Shown: positions 52,645-61,409, numbered from the stretch's first letter. The stretch is 64,000 nt of DNA from CAWIHA01 sp963835855 (GCA_963835855.1 CAWIHA010000015.1:47040-111039), one strand, 5' to 3'. A program made the numbers and translations. Notes: generated from the sequence alone by a model not told the origin.

Positions 52645-54201
52645 ATGCTACGAAGACTACTGACGGCGACGCTGCTGTTGGCGACGGGCGGGATTGTAGC
52701 CAATGCCGAAATCCTGTTGCCCGACAGGCAATACCGGTTCTGCACACAGGGAAGCTCCGCTACCAGCAACGGTGGGTGCAGCGAGGTTTTGTGTAAGAAG
52801 TTGCAAGCCACCGGGAACCCGGCCTGCAACCCTCCGAACAAGTTCAACCTGCCCGAAGTGGTTGCCGGGAAATCGTCGACCGGAACTCAGTGGAAGATCG
52901 CATTTCTCGAATACAACGATAAAGGTAAGCGGTGGGATCTGGCGCAACGGGGTGTCGTTAAGGCGGTCATCGAAGAGGCGCGTCAAGGCAGAACGCCGCT
53001 AACGCTTTTGATGTATGTCCATGGCTGGCAGAACAACGCTTACAACAGCGGTGATGTCGGGAAATTCCACGATTACGTGATGCGTTACGCCGAACATGTG
53101 AAGAGCGATTCGCGGCGTCGGATTGTGGGCGTGTACCTGGCATGGCGGGGACGTTCGCTCAATATTTCTCCCGTCGTGGATTGGCTGAGCTTTTGGACCC
53201 GCGGCATCACGGCAGGAATCGTGGGAGTCGGCGATCTCAGGCAGGATGTCGATTGTCTGGCTGGTTGGGGCAAAGGCCCCCTTTCGGCCGATGGTACTTT
53301 GCGTGATTGTGAGGACCGGGCTGAAGACATGCATCCCCAGAACCGGGTCGCTTTGTCCGCTGTCGAGCCTAACCCTCTCACTCCGGCGGACTCAACGACT
53401 CTGAATCGGGTGGTCCTGAAGGGGCACAGCTTCGGCGGGCGGGTTCTCGATCATGCATTGCTCAGTAAGAGCAACAAAGGAACGATTCAGGCCAGCCAGT
53501 GCAGTGCACTCGAGACACGGGTCCCGATACTTTCGAAGCTGGATCTGTTTATGCTTGAGAATTCGGCGACCGGTGGTGTCAACGTGCGGCGGCAACTCAA
53601 GGATTGCCAACCCTGCAGGAATGACAAGAAAGGCTGCGCGGATTACGACGAGGCAGCCGCGAACTATTCCAAGGCGGTGATGGCTCGTTCGCCGGAGTTC
53701 TTTGGGGGCACGAACCCTTCCAGATCATGCGGAGTGGACGTTGATCCAAAGACAGAACGCTGCCAGCCGTATCCACTGGTGATGTCCATATCTGGGAAGA
53801 GGGATTTCTTGACGCGAATTCTCTTACCCATTGCCACCTTGGGCCAGATCCCAGCTTCGTTCATGATGCCGCTGCAGACGCATGAGGCAACCCCGGTCAA
53901 CCCCGGCCAGAAAGTCGACGTGACCAAAGGCGAGTTATTCCAGTTTCAGGCCGAAAATGGTTCCCGGTTTGTCTTCAGGCGCAAGGGAAAGTTCACTCCG
54001 GCAAATCCCATCTGGACGCTCGACGTCGATGCGGCAATTATCAAAGATCACCCCGATGTCTGGAATGCAACAGTCATGAATCTGGAGATGAATCTGATGA
54101 ACTTTGGCAGCGAGCTCTACGGACGGGGGAATAAGGCGACCGATCCGAACAATCCCAAGCTGATTTTAGATCTTCCAAAGTCGGCCCTGATGACGAAGTA
54201 A
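52645..54201 (+). CDS. Secreted alpha/beta-hydrolase-like protein
   Basis: This 518-residue protein has a signal peptide (LRRLLTATLLLATGGIVANA), then a Cys-containing region. The alpha/beta-hydrolase core has LLMYVHGWQNNAYN (oxyanion side) and the nucleophile elbow GHSFGGR near 258-264. It resembles DUF900-type esterases. The catalytic Asp and His cannot be placed with confidence. ATG 52645 is chosen because it opens on the signal peptide. The substrate is unknown. Confidence 0.7.
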   Translation: MLRRLLTATLLLATGGIVANAEILLPDRQYRFCTQGSSATSNGGCSEVLCKKLQATGNPACNPPNKFNLPEVVAGKSSTGTQWKIAFLEYNDKGKRWDLAQRGVVKAVIEEARQGRTPLTLLMYVHGWQNNAYNSGDVGKFHDYVMRYAEHVKSDSRRRIVGVYLAWRGRSLNISPVVDWLSFWTRGITAGIVGVGDLRQDVDCLAGWGKGPLSADGTLRDCEDRAEDMHPQNRVALSAVEPNPLTPADSTTLNRVVLKGHSFGGRVLDHALLSKSNKGTIQASQCSALETRVPILSKLDLFMLENSATGGVNVRRQLKDCQPCRNDKKGCADYDEAAANYSKAVMARSPEFFGGTNPSRSCGVDVDPKTERCQPYPLVMSISGKRDFLTRILLPIATLGQIPASFMMPLQTHEATPVNPGQKVDVTKGELFQFQAENGSRFVFRRKGKFTPANPIWTLDVDAAIIKDHPDVWNATVMNLEMNLMNFGSELYGRGNKATDPNNPKLILDLPKSALMTK

Positions 54202-54276
54202 GCTCTGGAGAGGTGGCATGAGGTTTTTTCCGCCACAGTTGAGTCAACCCGTTTTCCATCAAGGGAGATCCGTTTC

Positions 54277-55245
54277 GTGCCAACACTCAGTCGAAGATTT
54301 CTAATTCTCGCCGGGGCGGGAGCCATCGCTTCGAAAATCGGGTGGGGAGCGGCGTCCGACTTGCACGCTCTGGATTGTTCTGCCCGTGAAAACAGCATTA
54401 GCTGCTTCGAGCCGTTCGATTTCAAGGATTCGAGCGGTGCATTACATAGCGTTTATGCAGCTGGAGCTGGGCCGCCCGTCGTCGTATTGCATGAGCTTCC
54501 AGGTCTGACGCCGGAAGACATCCGTCTGGCAAAGCTCCTGATCGCCGAGGGCTATACTGCGGTGCTGCCGCTATTGTTTGGCAAGCCCGGCGACGATCGA
54601 TTTCTGCATTCCTATTTCAGCATATGCGGAAAGAATCAATTCGACTGCGATGGCACAGGTCGAACGCCGCCCCCATTGCAGTGGATTCGGGAGCTTTGCG
54701 GCTACATTCGGAAGCGGTGGACGGAGGGAGCCGGTATCGGGGTGATCGGCATGTGCCTTACGGGCGAGTTTCCGATCGCGCTGCTGAATGTCGATTCCGT
54801 GGAAGCGGCCGTATTGTGCCAACCCACGAATCCGTTTTCTATACTGACGATATTTCATTTGGGGAAGGGCTCGAGTTTCGGTCTTGCGAAGTCCGATCTC
54901 GACTACGCGCGAAGCCAGTCGACCATTCCGCTGCTGGGGATCCGTTACAGCGGCGATCCGCTCTGTCCAGGCCGTCGATTCGACGAACTGAGCCGGATGA
55001 TGCCAACGCGGTTTTACCGGCTCGATTTAGAGGGACATCACCACTCTTCGCTCGGGATGGACCTGTGCGGCTTGGCGTTCGACGAAGTTCGACTTTATCT
55101 GGGGTCGCGATTGAAAGGGACGCCGGCGATCGACGGGAGAAGTTTCCCAGCCCTGTCAAAGCTCGGCGCGATTGCCCCCTCGCCGGTGACCCTCGGTGAA
55201 CACCCAAAACCGGCCACTCATGATCACCTGAAAACCGGCCACTAA
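54277..55245 (+). CDS. Dienelactone-hydrolase-family protein with IS-derived C-terminus
   Basis: This 322-codon gene starts at GTG 54277 and has a Tat-like or lipoprotein-like leader (SRRFLILAGAGAIASKIG). The dienelactone hydrolase elements are intact: VVLHELPGLTP, the nucleophile Cys in GMCLTGEFP, Asp in RYSGDPLCP, and His in LEGHHHSSLG. The last 15-20 codons (GEHPKPATHDHLKTGH) are encoded by the left end of an IS21-type element, so the natural C-terminus has been replaced. The catalytic core is complete, so activity may remain. Confidence 0.75.
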   Translation: MPTLSRRFLILAGAGAIASKIGWGAASDLHALDCSARENSISCFEPFDFKDSSGALHSVYAAGAGPPVVVLHELPGLTPEDIRLAKLLIAEGYTAVLPLLFGKPGDDRFLHSYFSICGKNQFDCDGTGRTPPPLQWIRELCGYIRKRWTEGAGIGVIGMCLTGEFPIALLNVDSVEAAVLCQPTNPFSILTIFHLGKGSSFGLAKSDLDYARSQSTIPLLGIRYSGDPLCPGRRFDELSRMMPTRFYRLDLEGHHHSSLGMDLCGLAFDEVRLYLGSRLKGTPAIDGRSFPALSKLGAIAPSPVTLGEHPKPATHDHLKTGH

Positions 55246-56190
55246 TAGGCCATCACTCAGGACGTTGACTCGACGCGAGGGCGATACCCTCCGTCAACGT
55301 GAGCAACGTCTTGAACGAGGAAAAGAAACAGCAAGTCATAGCATTGGGGCGGTTGGGATGGTCGCTGCGGCGCATCCAGCGGGCCATCGGTGTTCGCCGC
55401 GAAACGGCGGCTACCTATTTAAAGGCCGCTGGAATCGCCTTTCGGCCGCCCGGCGGTGGGGGGTGGCCTCTACCGGCAAAACCGGCCATCGAGGTGATCA
55501 CCGACTCTGCGGCGGCGAAACCCGCCCTGGAGGTCAGCACCGAGCCGGTCCCCGCAAAACCGGCCAGTGAGGTGACCACCGACTTTGGCGCGGAGTTGGC
55601 CGGCTGCACAAGCGCGCCTCCCGAACCGCAGCCCGGCCGCAGTCCATCGGCCAGCGCCTGTGGGCCCTACCGGGACGCCATTGAACTCGGGCTCTCCCAT
55701 GGCCGCAACGCCATGGCGATTTGGCAGGATCTGGTGGACACCTACGGTTTCGCCGCCGGCTACCAGAGCGTCAGGCGCTTTGTCATCAAGCTTCGCGGAA
55801 AGCAGTCACCGGAAGCTTGCGCGGTGATCGAGACGGCGCCTGGCGAAGAGCTTCAGGTGGATTACGGCACCGGCCCGATGGTGCGCGACCCGCACAGCGG
55901 CAAGTACCGGCGCACGCGGCTGTTCGTGATGACTCTCGGTTGCAGTCGCAAGTCGGTTCGCTTGCTGGTGTTCCGGTCCAGCTCGCAGATCTGGGCCGAA
56001 CTGCATGAGAAGGCCTTCCGCAGGCTGGGTGGATGTACACGCGTCGTTGTGCTGGATAATCTGCGCGAGGGTGTGCTCGCCCCCGACATCTACGATCCGT
56101 CGCTCAACCCCTTGTACCGCGATGTGCTCCAGCATTACGGTGCTGTCCCTCTACCATGTCGCGTGGCAGATCCGGATCGAAAAGCGTATG
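55197..56190 (+). mobile_element. IS21-family element, left part only
   Basis: The left end carries two direct copies of AAAACCGGCCACT (55206-55218 and 55231-55243), typical of the multiple terminal repeats of IS21 relatives. It contains the 5' part of istA. The 3' part of istA, istB and the right end are missing. The sequence breaks off where the recombinase element begins. Confidence 0.8.
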
Positions 56191-56267
56191 TTTCATACTG
56201 CACCTCATCCCGCTTGTGCAACGGTGAAAGTGGGCTGTTTGGCTCGTCGGCCGCCCTGGCCCTTTAG
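55299..56267 (+). CDS. istA: IS21-type transposase IstA, 3' truncated
   Basis: The frame of 322 codons starts with an HTH (KQQVIALGRLGWSLRRIQRA, VRRETAATYLKAAGI). A linker with three similar units (AKPAIEVITD, AKPALEVST, AKPASEVTT) follows, then the DDE integrase core: first Asp in LQVDYGTGP and second Asp in VVVLDNLREGV. The protein stays normal to CRVADPDRKA near 56186, where the expected KVES segment with the third catalytic residue is lost. The final 27 residues come from the neighbouring element. It is inactive as a transposase. Confidence 0.85.
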   Translation: MSNVLNEEKKQQVIALGRLGWSLRRIQRAIGVRRETAATYLKAAGIAFRPPGGGGWPLPAKPAIEVITDSAAAKPALEVSTEPVPAKPASEVTTDFGAELAGCTSAPPEPQPGRSPSASACGPYRDAIELGLSHGRNAMAIWQDLVDTYGFAAGYQSVRRFVIKLRGKQSPEACAVIETAPGEELQVDYGTGPMVRDPHSGKYRRTRLFVMTLGCSRKSVRLLVFRSSSQIWAELHEKAFRRLGGCTRVVVLDNLREGVLAPDIYDPSLNPLYRDVLQHYGAVPLPCRVADPDRKAYVSYCTSSRLCNGESGLFGSSAALAL

Positions 56268-58262
56268 AATAGCTCCCTTGTCCAGCGGTTCGTATAAACA
56301 GCGCCGGACGTTGTCGTAGCGGTGCTTTTGCAGCCGCCCTTCTCGTGCCCAGAGATTGATTGTGGTGGTCGTCACCCCATGCCGCACACTCATCTCTGTG
56401 GCGGTGAGGAGTCCCCTAGCTCGCAGCCGGTTGTAGCGGCACTGCAGATGGAAGGCCTGCCGGATATGCGCAATCTTTTTCAGGTTGAACGGTTCACCCT
56501 GCCAGGTCCGCTGTCCTTGGCGATTCAGAACTTCTGCGACCTCGCGATCACAGTAATGTTCCAGCAGCCCGTCGATCTCGGCGACCACTTCCGGCTTCGT
56601 CTTTCGAATCTGCGCGATTGGCAATGGCCTGGCGAGAGTTAGGCTTCGAGTGGCGCCGCCACGGAGGCGCACATGGACCTGGATCATTTCTCCGTTGATC
56701 AACGTCACATCCTCGATGAGCAGACGCAGAATACGCTTTCGCTCGCGGGATTCGACGCATGGGTCATTCCAGACACGTGGAAAATCTGCCGCCAGGGAGA
56801 GCAGTTGTTCCCTTGTCTGAGAGTCAATCAACACACGCTGCCTCTGTGTCTGTCGCTCGTACTGTTCCTGCGCCTCGGCCAGTGTACGGAGCTTGTTATT
56901 CCACTCCGCTTCTAGGCTATCGGCGACCAGACGATTATCGGGATCGACCTTCATGTAGCGACGGCGGGCGAGTTCAGCCTCGTATTGTGCTCGCTCAACA
57001 TGCTTCCGCCGCAAGGCGTCGGTTTCGGTTACCCGTGCCTCAACTTCCTGCTGAATTGCGAGGGCGACCTGTAGGGTCATCGGCTGCATCAGTTCCAGCA
57101 AGAGGTTACTGATGGCCTGATCGACGACGCTGCCCGGCACGCGCTGGCAGACCTTCTCTGCCCTCCGTACGGAGGCTTCCTGGCAGACATAGGTGGGGGT
57201 CACTCGATGGTACGCAATGCTGTAATGAATGCTCATCCGCTCGCCGCAAACGCCGCATATGGCGCGGCCCTGCAGAAGCGCCGGGCCTTCGCGAGCGGGC
57301 CCAGCTCTCCGTGTTCCTCCGAACCCCAGCGCATTCTCGGCGAGCCGCTTTTGATTCGCCTCGAACTGCTCCCAGGTGATATAGCCGACATGAACATCGG
57401 GAATCACGAACTGCCATTCCGAACGGGGAACCTTCGTCGAGCGGTGCTTGCCGTCTGGCAGGAGGCGAGTGCGGACGCGTCCGTAGACGAATGCGCCGGC
57501 GTAGCGAGGGTTGTGCAGCACCTGGAGGATTCGAGAGTGCGCCGCCCGCACCCAATGCAACTCGCCCTTGTTCAGTCCCTTGCGAATGCGGCGGGGAAAC
57601 CGGAGACCTTGCTCGTGGAACACCTTCGCGGTTTGCATCGCTGATCCGGTCCGGTCGAAGGTCTCGAAGACCAGGCGCATCGCAGCTTGTAGTTCAGCGT
57701 CTGGATCGAGGATCAGGGCGCCGTCGTCCCTATAAACTAGACCGACGGGCGGAGGCATCTCTAGTTCGCCGCGCCGAGCTTTGTTGATCATTCCGCCTCT
57801 CATCCTCGCCTTGAGGAAATGAAGTTCTGCCTCCGATAAAGTGCCCTTCAACCCGAGCAGGAGTCTGTCATTAAAGTTCGCCGGGTCGTAGATTCCATCC
57901 TCGTCGAGAATGAGCGCGCCCGCCAAAGAACACAACTCGATCAGCCGGTGCCAGTCGGCGGAGTTCCGGGCCAAGCGCGAGACCTCCAGTCCCATCACCA
58001 AGCCCGCGTTGCCGAGGGCGACCTCACCGACCAGCTTCTGAAACCCGTCCCGGCCGGCCGACTGCGAACCGGACTTACCGAGATCGCAGTCGAGCACGTG
58101 GATACGGTCGAGCGGCCAGCCCAGCGCCACGGCGCGATCACGCAAGGCATACTGGCGTTGCGTACTTTCCGTATTCTCCAGGACCTGACGGGGTGTGGAC
58201 TGTCGAACGTAGAGATAGGCATCGTGCTCAAGATGCTGCGGCGTAACTTTCAGTTCAGGCAT
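56205..58262 (-). CDS. Large serine recombinase
   Basis: This 685-residue recombinase has a resolvase domain with catalytic S22 in YVRQSTPRQV, the LEVSRLARNSADW helix, and GLKGTLSEAELHFLKARM. A Recombinase domain follows, then a zinc ribbon (CGVCGERM with CQEA and CQRV), a coiled coil and C-terminal HTH segments (ATEMSVRHGVTTTTINLWAR). Start 58262 is chosen because upstream codons in the frame do not match the family and overlap the small ORF. It overlaps that ORF by 13 bp. Confidence 0.88.
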   Translation of the reverse strand: MPELKVTPQHLEHDAYLYVRQSTPRQVLENTESTQRQYALRDRAVALGWPLDRIHVLDCDLGKSGSQSAGRDGFQKLVGEVALGNAGLVMGLEVSRLARNSADWHRLIELCSLAGALILDEDGIYDPANFNDRLLLGLKGTLSEAELHFLKARMRGGMINKARRGELEMPPPVGLVYRDDGALILDPDAELQAAMRLVFETFDRTGSAMQTAKVFHEQGLRFPRRIRKGLNKGELHWVRAAHSRILQVLHNPRYAGAFVYGRVRTRLLPDGKHRSTKVPRSEWQFVIPDVHVGYITWEQFEANQKRLAENALGFGGTRRAGPAREGPALLQGRAICGVCGERMSIHYSIAYHRVTPTYVCQEASVRRAEKVCQRVPGSVVDQAISNLLLELMQPMTLQVALAIQQEVEARVTETDALRRKHVERAQYEAELARRRYMKVDPDNRLVADSLEAEWNNKLRTLAEAQEQYERQTQRQRVLIDSQTREQLLSLAADFPRVWNDPCVESRERKRILRLLIEDVTLINGEMIQVHVRLRGGATRSLTLARPLPIAQIRKTKPEVVAEIDGLLEHYCDREVAEVLNRQGQRTWQGEPFNLKKIAHIRQAFHLQCRYNRLRARGLLTATEMSVRHGVTTTTINLWAREGRLQKHRYDNVRRCLYEPLDKGAILKGQGGRRAKQPTFTVAQAG

Positions 58263-58561
58263 GCAGAAAACCCTCCTGTCGAGTTGCCGAGAATCAGACC
58301 TGCTACCAGGCGGACGAGTTCGGCTCCCAACGAGTCGAGCACTGGCGCTTCGGCCCCAGATGGAAAATGCGATTCGGGTGGACGTGTCGGAACGGCCGCG
58401 GGCCTGATCTCGGCCCAAGTTGCCAAGCCACAGCGCGTAAGAACGGCGCGGCCCTCCAGGTGTTGTCCGCGGCTGTCCGGTCGCACTACTTGTCGGCGGA
58501 GTTCTTCGTAGGCTTCAACGGTTCCCGCCGGAATGGGTGACCTTACGCCGAATGGCGCGGT
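58250..58561 (-). CDS. Small element protein, possibly expressed by -1 frameshift
   Basis: The frame reads a coherent protein (IPAGTVEAYEELRRQVV, GQHLEGRAVLTRCGLATW, ELVRLVAGLILGNSTGG) from just after a run of nine A residues to TGA at 58252-58250. It has no usable start codon before its conserved-looking part. The upstream HTH gene enters the A-run one base out of phase, so a -1 slip would fuse the two. A rare start codon is the alternative. The function is unknown. Confidence 0.5.
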   Translation of the reverse strand, partial: TAPFGVRSPIPAGTVEAYEELRRQVVRPDSRGQHLEGRAVLTRCGLATWAEIRPAAVPTRPPESHFPSGAEAPVLDSLGAELVRLVAGLILGNSTGGFSACLN

Positions 58562-59016
58562 TTTTTTTTGCTCGCCAACGCCCGCTCCAGACTGCGGCGG
58601 TGCACCGTGATCCCGAACTTTTCCTGAACGGCTTGGACACAAGCGACGGTGGTCAAGCCGGCCTCGGCAGCTCGCAAGATCCGCACATACTCGATGACCT
58701 CGGCGGACAGCTTGTGCCCTTGTTTGGGCCCGCGGTGTTTCGGTAGCAGGCCGCTCAGGCCAGCTTGCTGGAATGCAACCTGAGCCTGATAGAAGGTGGG
58801 GCGAGAGACGCCGAACGTCGCAGAGACAGCGACGATAGAAGCGCCTTCCACAAGGTGGCGCCGCAGCATCTCGTAGCGCACTTGCAGCAAGTCTTTGGGG
58901 TCGAAGAACGGATTCTGGCGGAACAAAGTGTCGGAGACCGCGGCCGGGTGAGGGTGGAGGGTACCGGTGCGTTTGAGTTCCAGCAGCTTTTGATCGGGCT
59001 TTTTGAGTTTGGCCAT
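58543..59016 (-). CDS. HTH protein of the recombinase element
   Basis: This 157-residue protein has a transposase-like HTH (EMLRRHLVEGASIVAVSATF, SRPTFYQAQVAFQQAGLSGL) and a second helical part with VIEYVRILRAAEAGLTTVAC. The final codons run through A9 (58561-58569) into SKKKPRHSA and a stop. A strong promoter lies 30 bp before the start. It may regulate or target the recombinase. Confidence 0.8.
   Translation of the reverse strand: MAKLKKPDQKLLELKRTGTLHPHPAAVSDTLFRQNPFFDPKDLLQVRYEMLRRHLVEGASIVAVSATFGVSRPTFYQAQVAFQQAGLSGLLPKHRGPKQGHKLSAEVIEYVRILRAAEAGLTTVACVQAVQEKFGITVHRRSLERALASKKKPRHSA
58561..58569 (-). promoter_or_regulatory. A9 slippery run
   Basis: Nine A residues on the coding strand are read as AAA AAA AAA in the HTH frame. 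A -1 slip enters the frame of the small downstream ORF. Runs of this kind drive programmed frameshifting in IS1/IS3-type elements. Confidence 0.4.
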
Positions 59017-59045
59017 AGGATTTTCCAGCCAACTGTATGTAAGTA

Positions 59046-59074
59046 TTATTATGCCTATAATACGCGCTTGTCAA
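59046..59074 (-). promoter_or_regulatory. Strong sigma-70 promoter of the element HTH gene
   Basis: On the minus strand a perfect TTGACA (59074-59069) and TAATAA (59051-59046) are 17 bp apart. The HTH start codon is 30 bp downstream. Confidence 0.7.
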
Positions 59075-59208
59075 GGATAATCGCGCTCGGGCTATGCTTT
59101 GTAGTAGGCCATAATAATGGAATACTGAAGTCATTTCGTCCAAGTGAGTTCGTGGGCCTGCCAAAACAATGCGGCGAAGTTCCCTTATCATATGCGGCGA
59201 TATTCTCA

Positions 59209-59472
59209 TTACATTTCCTTGGCGGTGTCATCGCGCCGCCCATATCGATCGATGAGACGAAACAGTTCCAGAAGATCATCGACACGAAACGCGGATCGGC
59301 CCGCCGAGACGTGCGTGAAGGCATCCTCCGGCACCACGTCCGTCACGTTGCTCAGAAAAGACTTAAGCGCCCCGGTCTGGTCGTAGTAGAAGACTCGATC
59401 CTCACCCCAGTTGAGTCTGCGCGTCACCAACTCGTACTCGGCGCCGCGAAGCGGATGAAACGGATGCGTTAT
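59209..59472 (-). CDS. DUF5372-like element protein
   Basis: The frame reads ITHPFHPLRGAEYELVTRRL, NWGEDRVFYYDQTGALKSF and SAGRSAFRVDDLLELFRLID, matching the small protein often annotated DUF5372 beside such recombinases (family name from memory). The conserved part begins upstream of the first usable start codons (TTG 59430, GTG 59427), with an ATA at 59472 in the place of a normal start. So the start is uncertain, or the gene has lost it. It overlaps the end of the primase-like frame. Confidence 0.6.
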   Translation of the reverse strand: MTHPFHPLRGAEYELVTRRLNWGEDRVFYYDQTGALKSFLSNVTDVVPEDAFTHVSAGRSAFRVDDLLELFRLIDRYGRRDDTAKEM

Positions 59473-61096
59473 TCGGAACCGACCCGGGGTGTTTCCCAGA
59501 CAACCTGCATTCGACGACTCTCGACAACACCAATGTGGAGCAGTTCGCCTCCAAATCTCGAAAAATGGTGGCTGGCGTGGGGTCGACCTGTGGCGAAGTG
59601 GCGTTGAAGCAGATCATCGACAGCATCCTTGCTACAAGCGATTTCCCACTAATGGGGCCGAGGCTCGTGAACCAAATGTAGCCAAAGTAATTGAATAGCG
59701 TGTAGCAGTAAGTTGCCATGGCCCATAACGCCAGGGTGCCCGCCACACACGCGCGCTTGAAGACAACATGTTCTGCAAAGAAGTTGCGGATCTCCTCAAA
59801 CAGCTTGACCGGGTCGACGTCGCCGCCGTCCATGAATTGTCGGATCCCGGTGGGCGTCATCGGCGAGCGGTCAGGCGGCGGTTCGGTCACGTGGTAGCCC
59901 GGCGGTAACGCCGCGATGGAGATGACTCGTCCGGAACTCGGCACCAGCACGGTTCCCGCCTCGCCGAGCGATGCGACGTAGACGAGCTGGCCGTTGGCCG
60001 CGGTCTGGGCTCGGAGCTCAGTCGTGGTCTGGGCATTGTTCAAGATGGCTTCTACGGCCACCTGCTGCTGTTGCCGCTCCTTCTCCAGGGCCGCCTGGGC
60101 TTCCTCGGCAGAAGGTGGCGACATACTAGCTTCCTGCTCCTGCCTGCGCGCATCGACCTTCGCCGCCTCACTTCGTGAAGTCGCTCGCAGAGCCTTCAAC
60201 GAGATACCGGTCCGATCGTGTGCAATCTTGAACAGACGCTCTTGTTCACTCGGATCGTGCTCCTCGTCAGCGATGCGCGCCAAGATCGCGGTGCGCCCCG
60301 CCTTCTCGGTATCCGCCGTCAGCGCCTCCACCGCGTCTTCAATGGGGCACTCCGTGGCAATTGGGAGCCTAGGCAGTGCCTCAAAGTCCGCCGCGGAGTT
60401 GCTCAGCAGGTAATCGTCTAGACCGACTTTGGTTCCATCCGCGGCGGCCGGCAGCCGGACGATCGAGACTATTGCACCGTGCTGAGCCAGCCATTGCGCG
60501 AGCGCGCGTTCGGCGCGTCGCACATGTGTGTTGCTTCCCGCATCGGAGTCAAAACAGATTTCCACCGTGTATCGTGGCCAATCAATCCTCGTAAGATCCT
60601 CGATCGGGATGCTCTCGCCGCCGAAACGCTGAAACCAGTTCCAGACGCCTGGAATCGCGACGCATGGGATTCCTTCTTGAGTGGCTTTCTCGGACTTTTT
60701 TTGCCCTTCGGTAACGACCATGCGCTGTCTTCCCTCTCGGCCGTCGGGTTGGCGGAACAGTACTTGCGCACCGCGCGGTGCGTGGATCCGGTTCGAGCCG
60801 CCCGCCGGAAACTCGTATTTGCAGGTGCGAGTTTTGCCGCCCCTCGTAAGGACCCTTGGGTTGTCCGCCTTGTAGGTGAACCCGGTTGGATCCAAGGCGC
60901 CGGGCGGCAAGATCGGCAACGCCAGCCCCGGTGCCGTCACGCCCTTGGCGAATCCCTTGAGGCGGTGAGCGTTCTGATCTTGGACCGAAAAGCAGCCCCA
61001 ACTGGTAATGGTGGAATCAGAGAGGCCGGATTTGCGCAGATCGTTGCGGTGATGATCGAGCAGCCCGTTGCTGATGTTCGTTTCGTCTTCCGGCAT
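59402..61096 (-). CDS. DUF3854/primase-helicase-like protein, 3' truncated
   Basis: The 564-codon frame has a Toprim-like DUF3854 region (VVTEGQKKSEKATQEG, VEICFDSDAGSNTHVRRAER). A Glu/Gln-rich linker follows, then the start of a helicase/DUF3987-like domain (LGPISGKSLVARMLS as P-loop, DPTPATIFRDLEANCSTLVL). After this point, near 59530, the sequence turns into recombinase-element DNA, so the Walker B part and the rest are missing. Such proteins replicate plasmids or integrative elements. It follows the AlpA-like gene by 10 bp. Confidence 0.75.
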   Translation of the reverse strand: MPEDETNISNGLLDHHRNDLRKSGLSDSTITSWGCFSVQDQNAHRLKGFAKGVTAPGLALPILPPGALDPTGFTYKADNPRVLTRGGKTRTCKYEFPAGGSNRIHAPRGAQVLFRQPDGREGRQRMVVTEGQKKSEKATQEGIPCVAIPGVWNWFQRFGGESIPIEDLTRIDWPRYTVEICFDSDAGSNTHVRRAERALAQWLAQHGAIVSIVRLPAAADGTKVGLDDYLLSNSAADFEALPRLPIATECPIEDAVEALTADTEKAGRTAILARIADEEHDPSEQERLFKIAHDRTGISLKALRATSRSEAAKVDARRQEQEASMSPPSAEEAQAALEKERQQQQVAVEAILNNAQTTTELRAQTAANGQLVYVASLGEAGTVLVPSSGRVISIAALPPGYHVTEPPPDRSPMTPTGIRQFMDGGDVDPVKLFEEIRNFFAEHVVFKRACVAGTLALWAMATYCYTLFNYFGYIWFTSLGPISGKSLVARMLSMICFNATSPQVDPTPATIFRDLEANCSTLVLSRVVECRLSGKHPGSVPNNASVSSASRRRVRVGDAQTQLG

Positions 61097-61106
61097 GGAG
61101 TTCTCC

Positions 61107-61310
61107 CTACGCGCCCCCGCCGGTGGGTCTGGAGCCGAGCCATGCCGAAACGTCCTCCGGACGGTAGCGGACAGCGGCGCCGATCTTCAGGAATCGCGGA
61201 CCCTGTTTCAGTAGCCGCCAGCGCCGAACCGACGCTACGGACAATCCGATCAGGCTTGCTACCTCGTGCTCATTTAGTAGTCTTTCAGTTGTGTTGTTTG
61301 CAGTTGCCAT
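61107..61310 (-). CDS. AlpA/excisionase-like HTH protein
   Basis: This 67-residue protein has a MerR-type winged helix (LLNEHEVASLIGLSVASVRR, GPRFLKIGAAVRYRPEDVSA). ATG 61310 opens on the conserved region; ATG 61340 upstream is possible. Proteins of this type act as excisionases or activators of integrative elements. It directly precedes the primase-like gene. Confidence 0.8.
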   Translation of the reverse strand: MATANNTTERLLNEHEVASLIGLSVASVRRWRLLKQGPRFLKIGAAVRYRPEDVSAWLGSRPTGGGA

Positions 61311-61409
61311 AAAATCCTCTCGTGGTGGCGTCATTGCCACCGCGATCTAAGGATTCGGCATCCCGCATTGCGGGAGTCAACGCAGGAAGTGCGGGAAATG
61401 CGGAAAAAA

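Larger units (their letters stand above)
56188..59525 (-). mobile_element. Serine-recombinase element with four ORFs
   Basis: A minus-strand unit of about 3.3 kb holds, in transcription order, a DUF5372-like gene, an HTH gene, a small protein frame and a large serine recombinase. It interrupts istA on one side (near 56188) and a primase-like gene on the other (near 59500-59535). No clear terminal inverted repeats were seen, as expected for serine-recombinase elements. The exact ends are estimates from where the flanking proteins lose sense. Confidence 0.65.

Noticed and set aside
58250..59209. One 319-residue minus-strand protein
   Set aside because: Only its last third is coherent; the rest is the shadow of the HTH gene in another frame.
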